A stretch of 17,063 bases of DNA, taken from an uncultured Eubacteriales bacterium. GTDB lineage: Bacteria; Bacillota; Clostridia; Christensenellales; Borkfalkiaceae. The stretch spans positions 1 to 17,063 of the forward strand of contig CABQND010000045.1 of NCBI GenBank assembly GCA_902465495.1, given 5' to 3'. The notes beneath the pieces were generated by a model that made no database searches, had not been told where the DNA came from, and saw nothing but the letters and a program-made list of their open reading frames with translations. Below are positions 1 to 6,843 of the stretch, piece by piece; positions within the stretch are counted from its first letter, which is position 1; each line of letters opens with the position of its first letter. The position numbers and the translations under genes are program-made.

Positions 1-1
1 A

Positions 2-374
2 GATCAAATAGAATTTTAAAAAAGGTCAATTTTCAGTTGATCTCCTCGAAAAAGACGGTCAGTTCAATATCTTGCGGATAATCGCCGAAATTTTTCCCGA
101 AAATATTGAATCCTCGTATATGATGTTTTGGTTCTCAGTCGGTGATACGGTAAACGGTCGGAATGCAAACTGTTATTACGTGCGTTTTTATACGGATAAA
201 ATCGAATTCTATTCGATGCAAACGGGCGCGTGGAAGCTGGTAAACGGGAGCGGCGTTATGGGTGAACTCTATCTTACGGGCACCAATCTGACAGGAAACT
301 GTTCCAAATTTATACGGCTCGGCACGGACAACAAGCTGTTTGAAAGCACCGAAAACAAGCCGTCGGAGGGTTAA
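2..374 (+). pseudogene. Truncated, probably frameshifted small protein gene (unknown function)
   Basis: The reading frame is open from base 12 to the stop at 372-374 but has no ATG; the first possible start inside it is TTG at 72, with no convincing ribosome binding site. Just upstream, a different frame reads Asp-Gln-Ile-Glu-Phe and then stops at 17-19. Skipping one T in the T4A6 run near base 17 joins it smoothly to Lys-Lys-Gly-Gln-Phe, so a single-base frameshift is likely, with the 5' end cut off by the window edge. The product is rich in aromatic and beta-prone residues and ends ENKPSEG. I recognise no family. The stop lies two bases before the next gene, which suggests the two formed an operon. 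It could instead be an intact gene started at TTG 72. Confidence 0.45.
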
Positions 375-376
375 AG

Positions 377-707
377 ATGGAGCTGCGTAAAAAAAATTTA
401 CTGTGCCTTGCGGGTATAGTGCTTCTGTGTGTGGTCGCTTTTTGCGCAATATTTACAGCGGTCGGAGCGCAAAGTTTGTCTGCGGAAGGAATCGAAGCAA
501 AAACACAGGGCGCGGAGACATTTGCTGCGGGCGAACGGAACATAGAGGTCCGTTTCGGAGCGGGATGGAAAGATTTATATTGTCTGGGATTATGATCGAA
601 ATGTGGTCGGGTGCGTGACAATGGCGATCATTACCGAGCAAAGAATTTATGAGGGAGGATGCTTGCGGGAAGACGAACTGATTTTTATCAATCAGATTCC
701 TCAATGA
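377..707 (+). pseudogene. Small membrane-anchored protein gene with a probable frameshift
   Basis: ATG 377 has a good ribosome binding site (GGAGGG, 6-base spacer). The frame encodes a basic N-terminus (MELRKKN) and one hydrophobic segment (residues about 9-30), then about 40 polar residues, and stops at 593-595. Around 557-558 the frame +1 to it continues as protein-like sequence, ERDGKIYIVWDYDRNVVG and onward, to a stop at 705-707. Dropping one G near 557 fuses the two into a protein of about 110 residues: one N-terminal anchor or signal segment and a small extracytoplasmic domain. I read it as one gene broken by a one-base insertion, or a sequencing error, rather than two genes. I recognise no family. 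A second probable frameshift lies in the gene just upstream. Confidence 0.5.
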
Positions 708-785
708 CGCTTTACAGGGACGCAAAACCTGATAGCGTTATCGCAAAAAGTGTACACGCAAGAAAATAATCAGACCTGCAACGCC

Positions 786-823
786 AAAAAAGCCTGTTCG
801 TTGAAAAACGAACAGGCTTTTTT
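786..823. terminator. Bidirectional intrinsic terminator
   Basis: A perfect 15-bp stem (786-800 pairing with 809-823; core AGCCTGTTCG / CGAACAGGCT) with an 8-base loop. It has A6 on the left arm and T6 on the right, so a U-tract follows the hairpin on either strand. It lies 17 bases past the end of the minus-strand gene that stops at 841, and also downstream of the plus-strand remnants ending at 707, so it probably serves both. Confidence 0.85.
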
Positions 824-840
824 ATATTTAAAATTAATTT

Positions 841-3441
841 TTACTGCAAGGTCGGCTGTTTGCGCAAGATCAGGTAACAAACACTGGCGAGCACCGCTGC
901 CGTTACCAATGTTACGGCGACCAAAACGATCACAACCGATTCGCGCGCGCGATAGAGTGCACTCTCTTCTATATAGCCCGAATACAGCGTCCCGTTTGTG
1001 TCGGTGTATTCGGCGTAGATCATTCCGTTTTCATCTGCCGTACCGTATACTTTGAGTTGTTCGCGGTTGGATAGCGTCAAAGGCGTTCCGTCCTTTGCGT
1101 AGAGCGTTACGCTTTTCCCTTTGGCAAGATCGCGGTATGAAAAATCAGTGCTGCCTCCCGGAGCGGGATTATAGGGGAGTACATAACGCGCGGGAACAAA
1201 TCCGTATGCGCCGTTTTGTGTCTTTACGAAATAGTAATCGCTGTCCAGTCCATAAGCGGCGGAACCGCCATCGACGTTCCCGTTAAGCTTTGCAAGAACA
1301 GTTACCGCCTGGTTTTTGGAAAGAGTCTGCGTCGTTACGGGGTTGTTTTGCTTTCCGAGCGACATGGTCGGGAAACGATACAGTCCTACTTGGTTTGTGG
1401 TATAACCCGTAAAATCCGTAATGTCGTTGAAAGCTCCCCCGACTGATTGTTCGTCGACATCACCGAGCACGAGGCAAAGCGAGTAATTGCGCTGTGTGGG
1501 GGAGTATTCGGTTTCGCCGGTCGGTTTTTGTTCGGGCACATATTCAAAGAATGCGACTACCGTACCTGCTCCTTCGAGTTCCGCGATGCGAACGCCCGCT
1601 CGGTCTGCATCCAGTTTGAAATAATCAGAATAGGAAATGACTTGGGTGTTTTCATCCATCGTCTGCGCATTGAGTGAAAGCATTGTCGAGCCTGCCGGAA
1701 CGGTCACATACAGCCCTTGCGCGCTCTGTTCGTTTGCTGCAGAATGGATAGTATCGTACAGCCCTTCAGTAGAAATGTTTTTCAGCGATTTTGGCGCGTT
1801 ATCGCCGAGATCTGCTTTTACGACAAATCCGTCAGATAGAATGCACAGGGTGCCGTATTCTTGTTCAAAGGCAAATGCTTCGACTGCTTTTTGACTGCCG
1901 CTGTACACAGCTTCGCTTAATTTCGCGTCAATTTTTAATGATGCACTTCCGACATAGATCGCGTTGTCTGACGCTGCGTATACGGTGCCGGAATAGTCCA
2001 CAAACAGATCGTGTACGCCGTCACCGAATTGTGCGACGAGTTCGGATGACGCCGTCGTTTTTGAAAGGAATTGGTCGCGTGTATAACGGTTGACCTGACC
2101 GTTGGCCGTCAGAACATAAAGATTTCCGTACAAATCAGCGGTAAGGTTCAGCGGGGAAGTGATGTTCGGTGTGCCTGAGCCCGTGACTGTCAGAGAGTCG
2201 GTATCGATCTCATAAGTATTCGAGCCGCTTGTCGTAACAATATAAAATTTTCCGAAGGAATACGCAACGCCGACGGCAGCAGAATCGAGGTTAAATGTTT
2301 TTGCCGCTTGCGAAGGCTCTTCGTAATCGTAAAGATATGCCACCGAACCCGCGACTGCTAAAAAGTAATTTTCTCCGGCGCATACAATTTCAGCAGGATA
2401 TTGCATCGGATACAGCGTAAATCCTTCGCTGTAAACACTGACGCGTTTGTTTCCGTGATCGGCAATCACGGTCTTATTTCCGTAGGAAGAAATGTCCTGT
2501 GCGTTGTTCAAGCGGTTGGAATAATCGGAAAATTTTCCGATCATATATTCGGTAAAAGACGAGGTGCTAAGATCGAATCGCCGCACTTTGTCTTTTTCAA
2601 TGACGTAAATCATCCCGTCAAACAGTTTCACAACAGAGAATTCGCCGAGAAAGGTCTTGTTCGGGTCGTCGTTGACATACATGTTTTCGGCACCGATATA
2701 AACAATTTGTTTTTCGTTGGTCGCCGTGATCGCAAAGCTGGAAACGCTGTTGAGCGAAAGAGAATACCAAGGGCTCAGCTTGGTTGCCGAACAAATATAG
2801 ATATCTTTCCCGTTTGCAAGATATACTGTGCCATTATATTCTGAAAAAGCCGAATTCCCCGAAAGGTTGCTTTGCAAGGGCATCGCGGGCGTTTCAATGT
2901 TGAATCCGCCGTCGGTCTGTTCGATTTTGGCATGATATACATCCGAATAAGTATCGTTTGCCTGCGTATAATATATATCTTCGTTGCAGATGATCATGGA
3001 GTAGGGACGGATGGTAGTTTTGGCAGTGCCGCTTTGCGAAACGTCGCCGCAGTTGAGCCAGGATACAGTTCCGATCGCGCCGAAAAAGAATAGATAGACG
3101 GAGCCGTCAGCTGCATAATAAAAATTCAGTCCGGAAATCGCGTTATTGTTGTCATGTTGGTAGCATACGTATTGTGCTTGATTTTTTTGATATACGTAAA
3201 TTACCGAGTTTCCCGAACGCGGTTGGTCTGCGATCGCAATGTAATCCTCCGAGAGCGCAATGTCCGAAGGCGCTTCCAGTTCCAAGTATTGTTCGTATGT
3301 TTCAGGCAGGAACAGCTCATATGTTGCTGCCGCGTCTGTCTGTGCCGCGGTGCCGTCTTCCTGTGCGTACGCAGAAAAAGCGCCGCATTGCGCCGCTAAA
3401 AGCCCGATCGAAAGTATTATAGCTAATATGCTCTTCTTCAT
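841..3441 (-). CDS. Secreted, C-terminally anchored beta-propeller/SH3-like protein
   Basis: An 866-residue protein from the chosen ATG (MKKSILAIIL). In-frame ATGs at 3447 and 3453 would add 2 or 4 residues; a weak GGGGA sits 5 bases before 3441. Residues 1 to about 26 are a clear signal peptide ending AYA. Residues about 45-560 hold repeated blade-like units of NHL or WD type, with short strands and patterns such as LYGNLYVLTANGQVNRY and GNKTVIADHGNKRVSVY, so a beta-propeller is likely. Residues about 686-757 and 766-830 look like two SH3-like domains (one ends GAYGFVPARYV). A transmembrane helix spans about 835-859, followed by a short basic tail. This predicts a large extracellular domain tethered to the membrane. 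No catalytic motif is visible. A family name is not certain; binding to cell wall or another surface partner is inference. It has its own promoter (3542-3570) and terminator (786-823). Confidence 0.85.
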   Translation of the reverse strand: MKKSILAIILSIGLLAAQCGAFSAYAQEDGTAAQTDAAATYELFLPETYEQYLELEAPSDIALSEDYIAIADQPRSGNSVIYVYQKNQAQYVCYQHDNNNAISGLNFYYAADGSVYLFFFGAIGTVSWLNCGDVSQSGTAKTTIRPYSMIICNEDIYYTQANDTYSDVYHAKIEQTDGGFNIETPAMPLQSNLSGNSAFSEYNGTVYLANGKDIYICSATKLSPWYSLSLNSVSSFAITATNEKQIVYIGAENMYVNDDPNKTFLGEFSVVKLFDGMIYVIEKDKVRRFDLSTSSFTEYMIGKFSDYSNRLNNAQDISSYGNKTVIADHGNKRVSVYSEGFTLYPMQYPAEIVCAGENYFLAVAGSVAYLYDYEEPSQAAKTFNLDSAAVGVAYSFGKFYIVTTSGSNTYEIDTDSLTVTGSGTPNITSPLNLTADLYGNLYVLTANGQVNRYTRDQFLSKTTASSELVAQFGDGVHDLFVDYSGTVYAASDNAIYVGSASLKIDAKLSEAVYSGSQKAVEAFAFEQEYGTLCILSDGFVVKADLGDNAPKSLKNISTEGLYDTIHSAANEQSAQGLYVTVPAGSTMLSLNAQTMDENTQVISYSDYFKLDADRAGVRIAELEGAGTVVAFFEYVPEQKPTGETEYSPTQRNYSLCLVLGDVDEQSVGGAFNDITDFTGYTTNQVGLYRFPTMSLGKQNNPVTTQTLSKNQAVTVLAKLNGNVDGGSAAYGLDSDYYFVKTQNGAYGFVPARYVLPYNPAPGGSTDFSYRDLAKGKSVTLYAKDGTPLTLSNREQLKVYGTADENGMIYAEYTDTNGTLYSGYIEESALYRARESVVIVLVAVTLVTAAVLASVCYLILRKQPTLQ

Positions 3442-3484
3442 TCGCATCCCCATGCCCGCAACGGAAGCTCTTTTCCCTTACGTT

Positions 3485-3521
3485 CGCGCGCATATATTTT
3501 TTTCACGCGCGCTTGCGCGCG
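3485..3521 (-). other. Alternating CG-rich palindromic leader segment
   Basis: Three CGCGCG units (3485-3490, 3506-3511, 3516-3521) lie in the 5' leader of the beta-propeller gene. The second and third form a 6-bp hairpin with a CTTG loop on the plus strand; the first can compete for pairing. The tract is alternating purine-pyrimidine inside otherwise A/T-rich DNA, so a Z-DNA-prone element or RNA hairpin is possible. Function unknown. Confidence 0.4.
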
Positions 3522-3541
3522 CCCGTAATATATACAAAATT

Positions 3542-3570
3542 ATTATATCACAATATTCTTCGTTTGTCGA
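3542..3570 (-). promoter_or_regulatory. Sigma-A-type promoter of the beta-propeller gene
   Basis: On the minus strand there is a -35 TCGACA (3570-3565), a 17-base spacer and a -10 TATAAT (3547-3542), with TGA just before the -10 (extended -10). Transcription would start near 3535 and leave a leader of 80-95 bases. A 12-bp palindrome, TTTGTCGACAAA (3563-3574), covers the -35 and could be an operator. Confidence 0.7.
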
Positions 3571-3630
3571 CAAATTTTTTGTAATTCCCTGCGGCGGCAA
3601 AAATTTCTTAATAAAATGGAAAATTTTGGT

Positions 3631-3654
3631 AAACAGGCATAGGTATGCCTGTTT
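3631..3654. promoter_or_regulatory. 24-base palindrome (operator or hairpin)
   Basis: Arms AAACAGGCATA and TATGCCTGTTT are exact inverse complements separated by GG. It lies in the intergenic region between the divergent genes, 24 bases before the LexA-like box. It is followed by AATATTTT rather than a clean T-run, so a protein-binding operator is at least as likely as a terminator. Confidence 0.5.
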
Positions 3655-3678
3655 AATATTTTACAATAGAAAAAAATA

Positions 3679-3692
3679 CGAACAAATGTTTG
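3679..3692 (+). promoter_or_regulatory. Putative LexA (SOS) box
   Basis: CGAACAAATGTTTG matches 13 of 14 positions of the Gram-positive LexA/DinR consensus CGAACRNRYGTTYC, and it keeps the symmetric CGAAC-N4-GTTYG form. It lies 111 bases upstream of the GTG of the phage-type regulator gene. It is the centre of a longer A/T-rich inverted repeat (3671-3700, one G-T wobble), so a weak bidirectional terminator is an alternative reading. I found no other match to this box in the window. I could not assign a clear -35/-10 pair next to it. Confidence 0.6.
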
Positions 3693-3803
3693 TATTTTTT
3701 GTCAGTTAAGCTGTAAAAAAAGAAAAAGCTATGCAATAATGGATTTGCGGGCGGAACGAATGAGGATAAATTGAAAGGCGGCAACATAAAAAAGGAGATG
3801 CAG

Positions 3804-4310
3804 GTGAAAGATTATCAGAAGGTAATATTGTTTTTGTATCCGAAACTGTCGAGGCTGACGGAGGACATCGGCAAAATTGTCGAGGCAAAGGCGCAGGCAT
3901 CGTACAGCGGGAAGGAATCGGCGGAAGCATGTGCTCAGAAGATTTTGGATTATCTGTATGTGCGGGATTGTTTTGCGGTGCTGAAAGAGAACATGGACAA
4001 GGTCATGGAGCAACTTACGCGTGAGGAGAAATATTTACTCGAATATAAATACTTTCGCAGAAAGAAGGTGCTTGTCGGGGAGTTTTCGGATTTTTCGGTG
4101 CAGTATTGCGAGCGAACGTATTTTCGGCGACAAAAACGCCTCGCGGGCAAAATGAACAATTTGTTCTTGCGCGCGGGGCTGAGTGAAGAATGGTTTTTAC
4201 ATACTTTTTCGGGAGTTTCATATATGATGGCGGCGTTGGAATGCGTGCATAAAAGTACCGAAGGATTGGTGGACAAGCGTTCGCGCGGCGAACTGCGCTG
4301 TGCAAGATAA
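3804..4310 (+). CDS. Phage-type transcription regulator, sigma-region-4/ArpU-like
   Basis: A 168-residue protein from GTG 3804, chosen because AAAGGAG (3791-3797) sits 6 bases upstream; ATG 3798 overlaps the site too closely, and TTG 3771 has no ribosome binding site. The N-terminal half is helical. Residues 71-85 (LTREEKYLLEYKYFR) followed by 98-113 (SVQYCERTYFRRQKRL) resemble the sigma-70 region 4-like helix-turn-helix of phage late-gene activators of the ArpU/RinA kind: acidic helix, YKYF, then a serine/arginine-rich recognition helix. Likely role: switching on the capsid operon that begins at about 5129. A LexA-like box upstream suggests damage control. It is separated from the terminase by an opposite-strand gene. 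Family assignment is by motif appearance only. Confidence 0.65.
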   Translation: MKDYQKVILFLYPKLSRLTEDIGKIVEAKAQASYSGKESAEACAQKILDYLYVRDCFAVLKENMDKVMEQLTREEKYLLEYKYFRRKKVLVGEFSDFSVQYCERTYFRRQKRLAGKMNNLFLRAGLSEEWFLHTFSGVSYMMAALECVHKSTEGLVDKRSRGELRCAR

Positions 4311-4329
4311 AAGAGCTTATAAAAGCGAA

Positions 4330-5034
4330 TCAGTAGAGGTCTTCCGCATCGTCTGAAAACGGATCACGAACAGAGGGCTTGGCAGGTCGGAACAGAAAAT
4401 AAATTGCTCCGAGCGCGGCTACGGCGAGAGCACAGATCAAAACAATATTCACGGCTCCCAGTCCGCTTTCCTGCGGGGTTTCATCGGGAAGAGGCTCTTC
4501 TTCTGTTTCAGTATGTTCGGTATTTTCCGGATAAGAAAGCGGGGAACACGCCGAGGCGGGGACGTAACCAAATTCACCGTTTAATTCCACGTAATAATAG
4601 GTCGCCGAACCGTATAAAAAGGTACCGTAAAAGGATGCGGTCAACGTATATTCGGTCAAAAAACCGTCAGGCAGAGAGCCGCTCGCATCCGTGCGGAAAG
4701 TCACGTCCACCGAATAGACGAGATAGGGGGTCTGCGGTGTATAATCGACCGCGCTGACATCGCTTTTGAGACAGTATCCTCGTACGGGAGAACGCGCAGC
4801 GGTGTCCGAAAGATATTCAACGGCATAATAGCTTCCCGCATCGCCTGTAATTTTGACAAAATAGGTTTCGGGAAGAATGAAGAGCCCTGAGTCTGCGTTT
4901 GCTTCACTGTACAAATAAGTCCCGCTCTGTATGATGCGCGCAAAAGTAGTTGTGGTTTCTTGGGCTTGAACGCTATGTATTGGCAGACACGCCAGGGCAC
5001 AAACAACGGCAAGTGCCGCAAGCAGTTTTTTCAT
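4330..5034 (-). CDS. Secreted SH3-like protein with C-terminal membrane anchor
   Basis: A 234-residue protein from ATG 5034, preceded by AGGAGG with a 7-base spacer. Residues 1-24 form a signal peptide with a likely cut after VQA. Two SH3-like beta domains follow (about 31-97 and 100-165; the second ends NGEFGYVPASA), then an acidic linker (about 169-189, ENTEHTETEEEPLPDE), a transmembrane helix (193-215) and a short tail rich in aspartate. The order SH3-SH3-TM and the YG/GYVPA ending match the C-terminal part of the 866-residue protein at 841-3441, so the two may be related. It lies between the regulator and the terminase but on the opposite strand. It converges on the regulator with only 19 bases between stops and no strong terminator. 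Function unknown; a wall- or surface-binding role is inference. Confidence 0.85.
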   Translation of the reverse strand: MKKLLAALAVVCALACLPIHSVQAQETTTTFARIIQSGTYLYSEANADSGLFILPETYFVKITGDAGSYYAVEYLSDTAARSPVRGYCLKSDVSAVDYTPQTPYLVYSVDVTFRTDASGSLPDGFLTEYTLTASFYGTFLYGSATYYYVELNGEFGYVPASACSPLSYPENTEHTETEEEPLPDETPQESGLGAVNIVLICALAVAALGAIYFLFRPAKPSVRDPFSDDAEDLY

Positions 5035-5064
5035 GAAATGACCTCCTCGTTTTGTGCGCTATTG

Positions 5065-5070
5065 ATTATA
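5065..5070 (-). promoter_or_regulatory. Possible -10 element for the 234-residue SH3-like protein
   Basis: On the minus strand TATAAT lies about 30 bases upstream of the ATG, a suitable distance for a short leader. No good -35 is seen 16-18 bases before it, so the promoter may be weak or factor-dependent. In the plus direction, 5035-5128 contains no convincing sigma-A promoter for the terminase operon. Confidence 0.3.
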
Positions 5071-5128
5071 CAGTATTACGGCGCGCGCATGCGGGGAGAA
5101 GCAGGGGGATTTGCACGGATTTTGTCGT

Positions 5129-6562
5129 ATGCATGGAAATGAAATCGTTGAAAGAATTTTACAGATCGAAGCGGAACAGGAACGGCGTGCAAAGGGCGAC
5201 GCGCTTTCGCGGTATAATACCGGGCGGAAAAAGCACAAAAAGCAGATTGCGTTCCATAAGTGCCGCAAGCGCAATCGCTGGGTATTCGGCGGCAACCGCA
5301 GCGGAAAGACGGAGTGCGGAGCGGTAGAGTGTATCTATATGGCTCGCGGCGTACATCCGTACCGTAAGAACCGCAAAGATGTGTTCGGCTGGGTAGTGTC
5401 GCTTTCCCAGCAAGTGCAACGGGACGTTGCACAGAAAAAAATATTACAATACCTGAATCCCGATTGGATCGAAGAAGTGACCATGCTTTCGGGCAAACGC
5501 GGTTCTCCTTCGGGAGTGATCGACCAGATCCGCATAAAAAACGTGTTTGGCGGCAGTTCGGTGATCGGGTTTAAAAGTTGCGATCAAGGCAGGGAAAAGT
5601 TTCAAGGAGCTTCACTGGATTTTGTCTGGTTTGATGAAGAACCCCCAAAAGATATTTACGACGAATGCCGCATGCGCGTGATGGACCGGGCGGGTGATAT
5701 TTTCGGTACAATGACCCCTCTCAAAGGCTTGACCTTTATCTTTGACGAAATCTACATGAACCGCGGCAACAATCCCGAGGTTTGGTATGAATTCATGGAA
5801 TGGGAGGACAATCCGTACCTCAAAAAAAGTGAGATTGCTCTTCTTGAAAGCGCGCTCGATCCCAAGCAGTTGGAAAGCCGCAGGTACGGAAAATTTTGTG
5901 TCAATGAAGGGCTCGTGTACCCGGAATTCGATGAGCGTATGCACGTTATTGCGCCATTTTCAGTTCCGTTCGAGTGGCAAGACAATATTTCAATTGACCC
6001 GGGTTTGAACAATCCGCTTTCAGCACATTGGTATTGTGTGGACTTTGACGGGAACGTGTATGTTGTGGCAGAGCATTACGAGGCAAAGCGCGATATCGAT
6101 TATCATGCGGAAAAAATCAAGGAGATCAGTGCGCGGCTTGGCTGGCATACGGATTTTAAGGGTAGGCTTTGTGCGCTCATTGATTCGGCAGCGAATCAGC
6201 GAACGCTTGCGGGGAGCAAGAGCGTGAGCGAATTGTTTTATGAGCGAGGAATCAATGTGAACGCGAACGTGGACAAAAATTTATTTGCGGGCATTGCACG
6301 TGTAAAAAGTTACTTGAAAGCGGAAAACGGAAAGCCGAAATTATATATCTTTGAGAATTGCGTGAATCTGATTCGCGAAATCAAAGGGTATTTTTGGGGC
6401 GAGGGCGATGTGCCGAAAAAACGGGACGACCACGCGTTGGACGAACTGCGTTATTATCTTATGACCAAGCCGCACAGGCAGGCACCGTCCGCGGTATTAA
6501 CGGAAGTGCAAAAAGACAAGGCGCGCTTGATTCGCGGACGAGGAAGAAAGGGCAGTTTATAG
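5129..6562 (+). CDS. terL: Phage terminase large subunit (packaging ATPase/nuclease)
   Basis: A 477-residue protein from ATG 5129; TTG 5111 would add 6 residues. Neither has an ideal ribosome binding site (GGGGGA at 5104-5109 is badly spaced for both), so the start is uncertain. The ATPase domain shows Walker A GGNRSGKTE (54-62), Walker B LDFVWFDEEP with its acidic pair (about 163-172) and coupling motif GTMTP (193-197). The C-terminal RNase H-like nuclease shows SIDPGLNNP (Asp 290), ALIDSA (Asp 352) and a DDHALDELRY end (433-442). All key residues appear present, so the enzyme should be active. It pumps DNA into a prohead through the portal encoded two genes downstream. It is the first gene of the structural cassette. 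No small subunit precedes it; see the 87-residue protein that follows. Confidence 0.95.
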   Translation: MHGNEIVERILQIEAEQERRAKGDALSRYNTGRKKHKKQIAFHKCRKRNRWVFGGNRSGKTECGAVECIYMARGVHPYRKNRKDVFGWVVSLSQQVQRDVAQKKILQYLNPDWIEEVTMLSGKRGSPSGVIDQIRIKNVFGGSSVIGFKSCDQGREKFQGASLDFVWFDEEPPKDIYDECRMRVMDRAGDIFGTMTPLKGLTFIFDEIYMNRGNNPEVWYEFMEWEDNPYLKKSEIALLESALDPKQLESRRYGKFCVNEGLVYPEFDERMHVIAPFSVPFEWQDNISIDPGLNNPLSAHWYCVDFDGNVYVVAEHYEAKRDIDYHAEKIKEISARLGWHTDFKGRLCALIDSAANQRTLAGSKSVSELFYERGINVNANVDKNLFAGIARVKSYLKAENGKPKLYIFENCVNLIREIKGYFWGEGDVPKKRDDHALDELRYYLMTKPHRQAPSAVLTEVQKDKARLIRGRGRKGSL

Positions 6563-6579
6563 CGAAGAGAGGTGTTGTT

Positions 6580-6843
6580 TTGAGTGAAGAAGAAGTAAAA
6601 GCGGCGTTACGGCGGCGCGCGCTCGGCTTCGAAACGGACGAGGTCGTGGAAGAATACGGCTTCAACGAGGGCGAGGCGGTGCTTCTGAAACGCAAGATAA
6701 GCAAAAAAATTGTGCCGCCGGATATTCAGGCGGCGAAAATGCTGATGGAGGAGCAAGGCACGCTTCGGACAATGACGGACGAACAGTTGGCGGCGGAAAA
6801 AGAGCGGCTTTTGCGCCTTCTGACAGAGGAGGAGAAACATTGA
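6580..6843 (+). CDS. Small helical protein, candidate terminase small subunit
   Basis: An 87-residue protein. TTG 6580 is preferred because AGAGGTG lies 5 bases upstream; the longer frame to 6358 only overlaps the terminase gene. The N-terminal part (about 4-30) looks like a short helix-turn-helix (ALRRRALGFETDEVVEEYGF), then a basic helix, then IVPPDIQAAKMLMEE, which recalls the PPD-x-x-A-x-x-x-L segment common in phage terminase small subunits. The C-terminus is a charged helix. It sits between the large terminase and the portal, and its stop overlaps the portal start (TTGA), implying coupled translation. Terminase small subunits usually lie before the large one, so the order is unusual. 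It could also be a portal- or packaging-accessory protein. Confidence 0.6.
   Translation: MSEEEVKAALRRRALGFETDEVVEEYGFNEGEAVLLKRKISKKIVPPDIQAAKMLMEEQGTLRTMTDEQLAAEKERLLRLLTEEEKH

Noticed and set aside
403..618. Alternative plus-strand frame overlapping the small membrane protein
   Set aside because: Cys/Arg-rich, no ribosome binding site; the 377 frame with its membrane segment is the real one.
6358..6579. Longer frame upstream of the 87-residue gene
   Set aside because: It lies in another frame over the conserved C-terminal nuclease part of the terminase, and TTG 6580 has the proper ribosome binding site.
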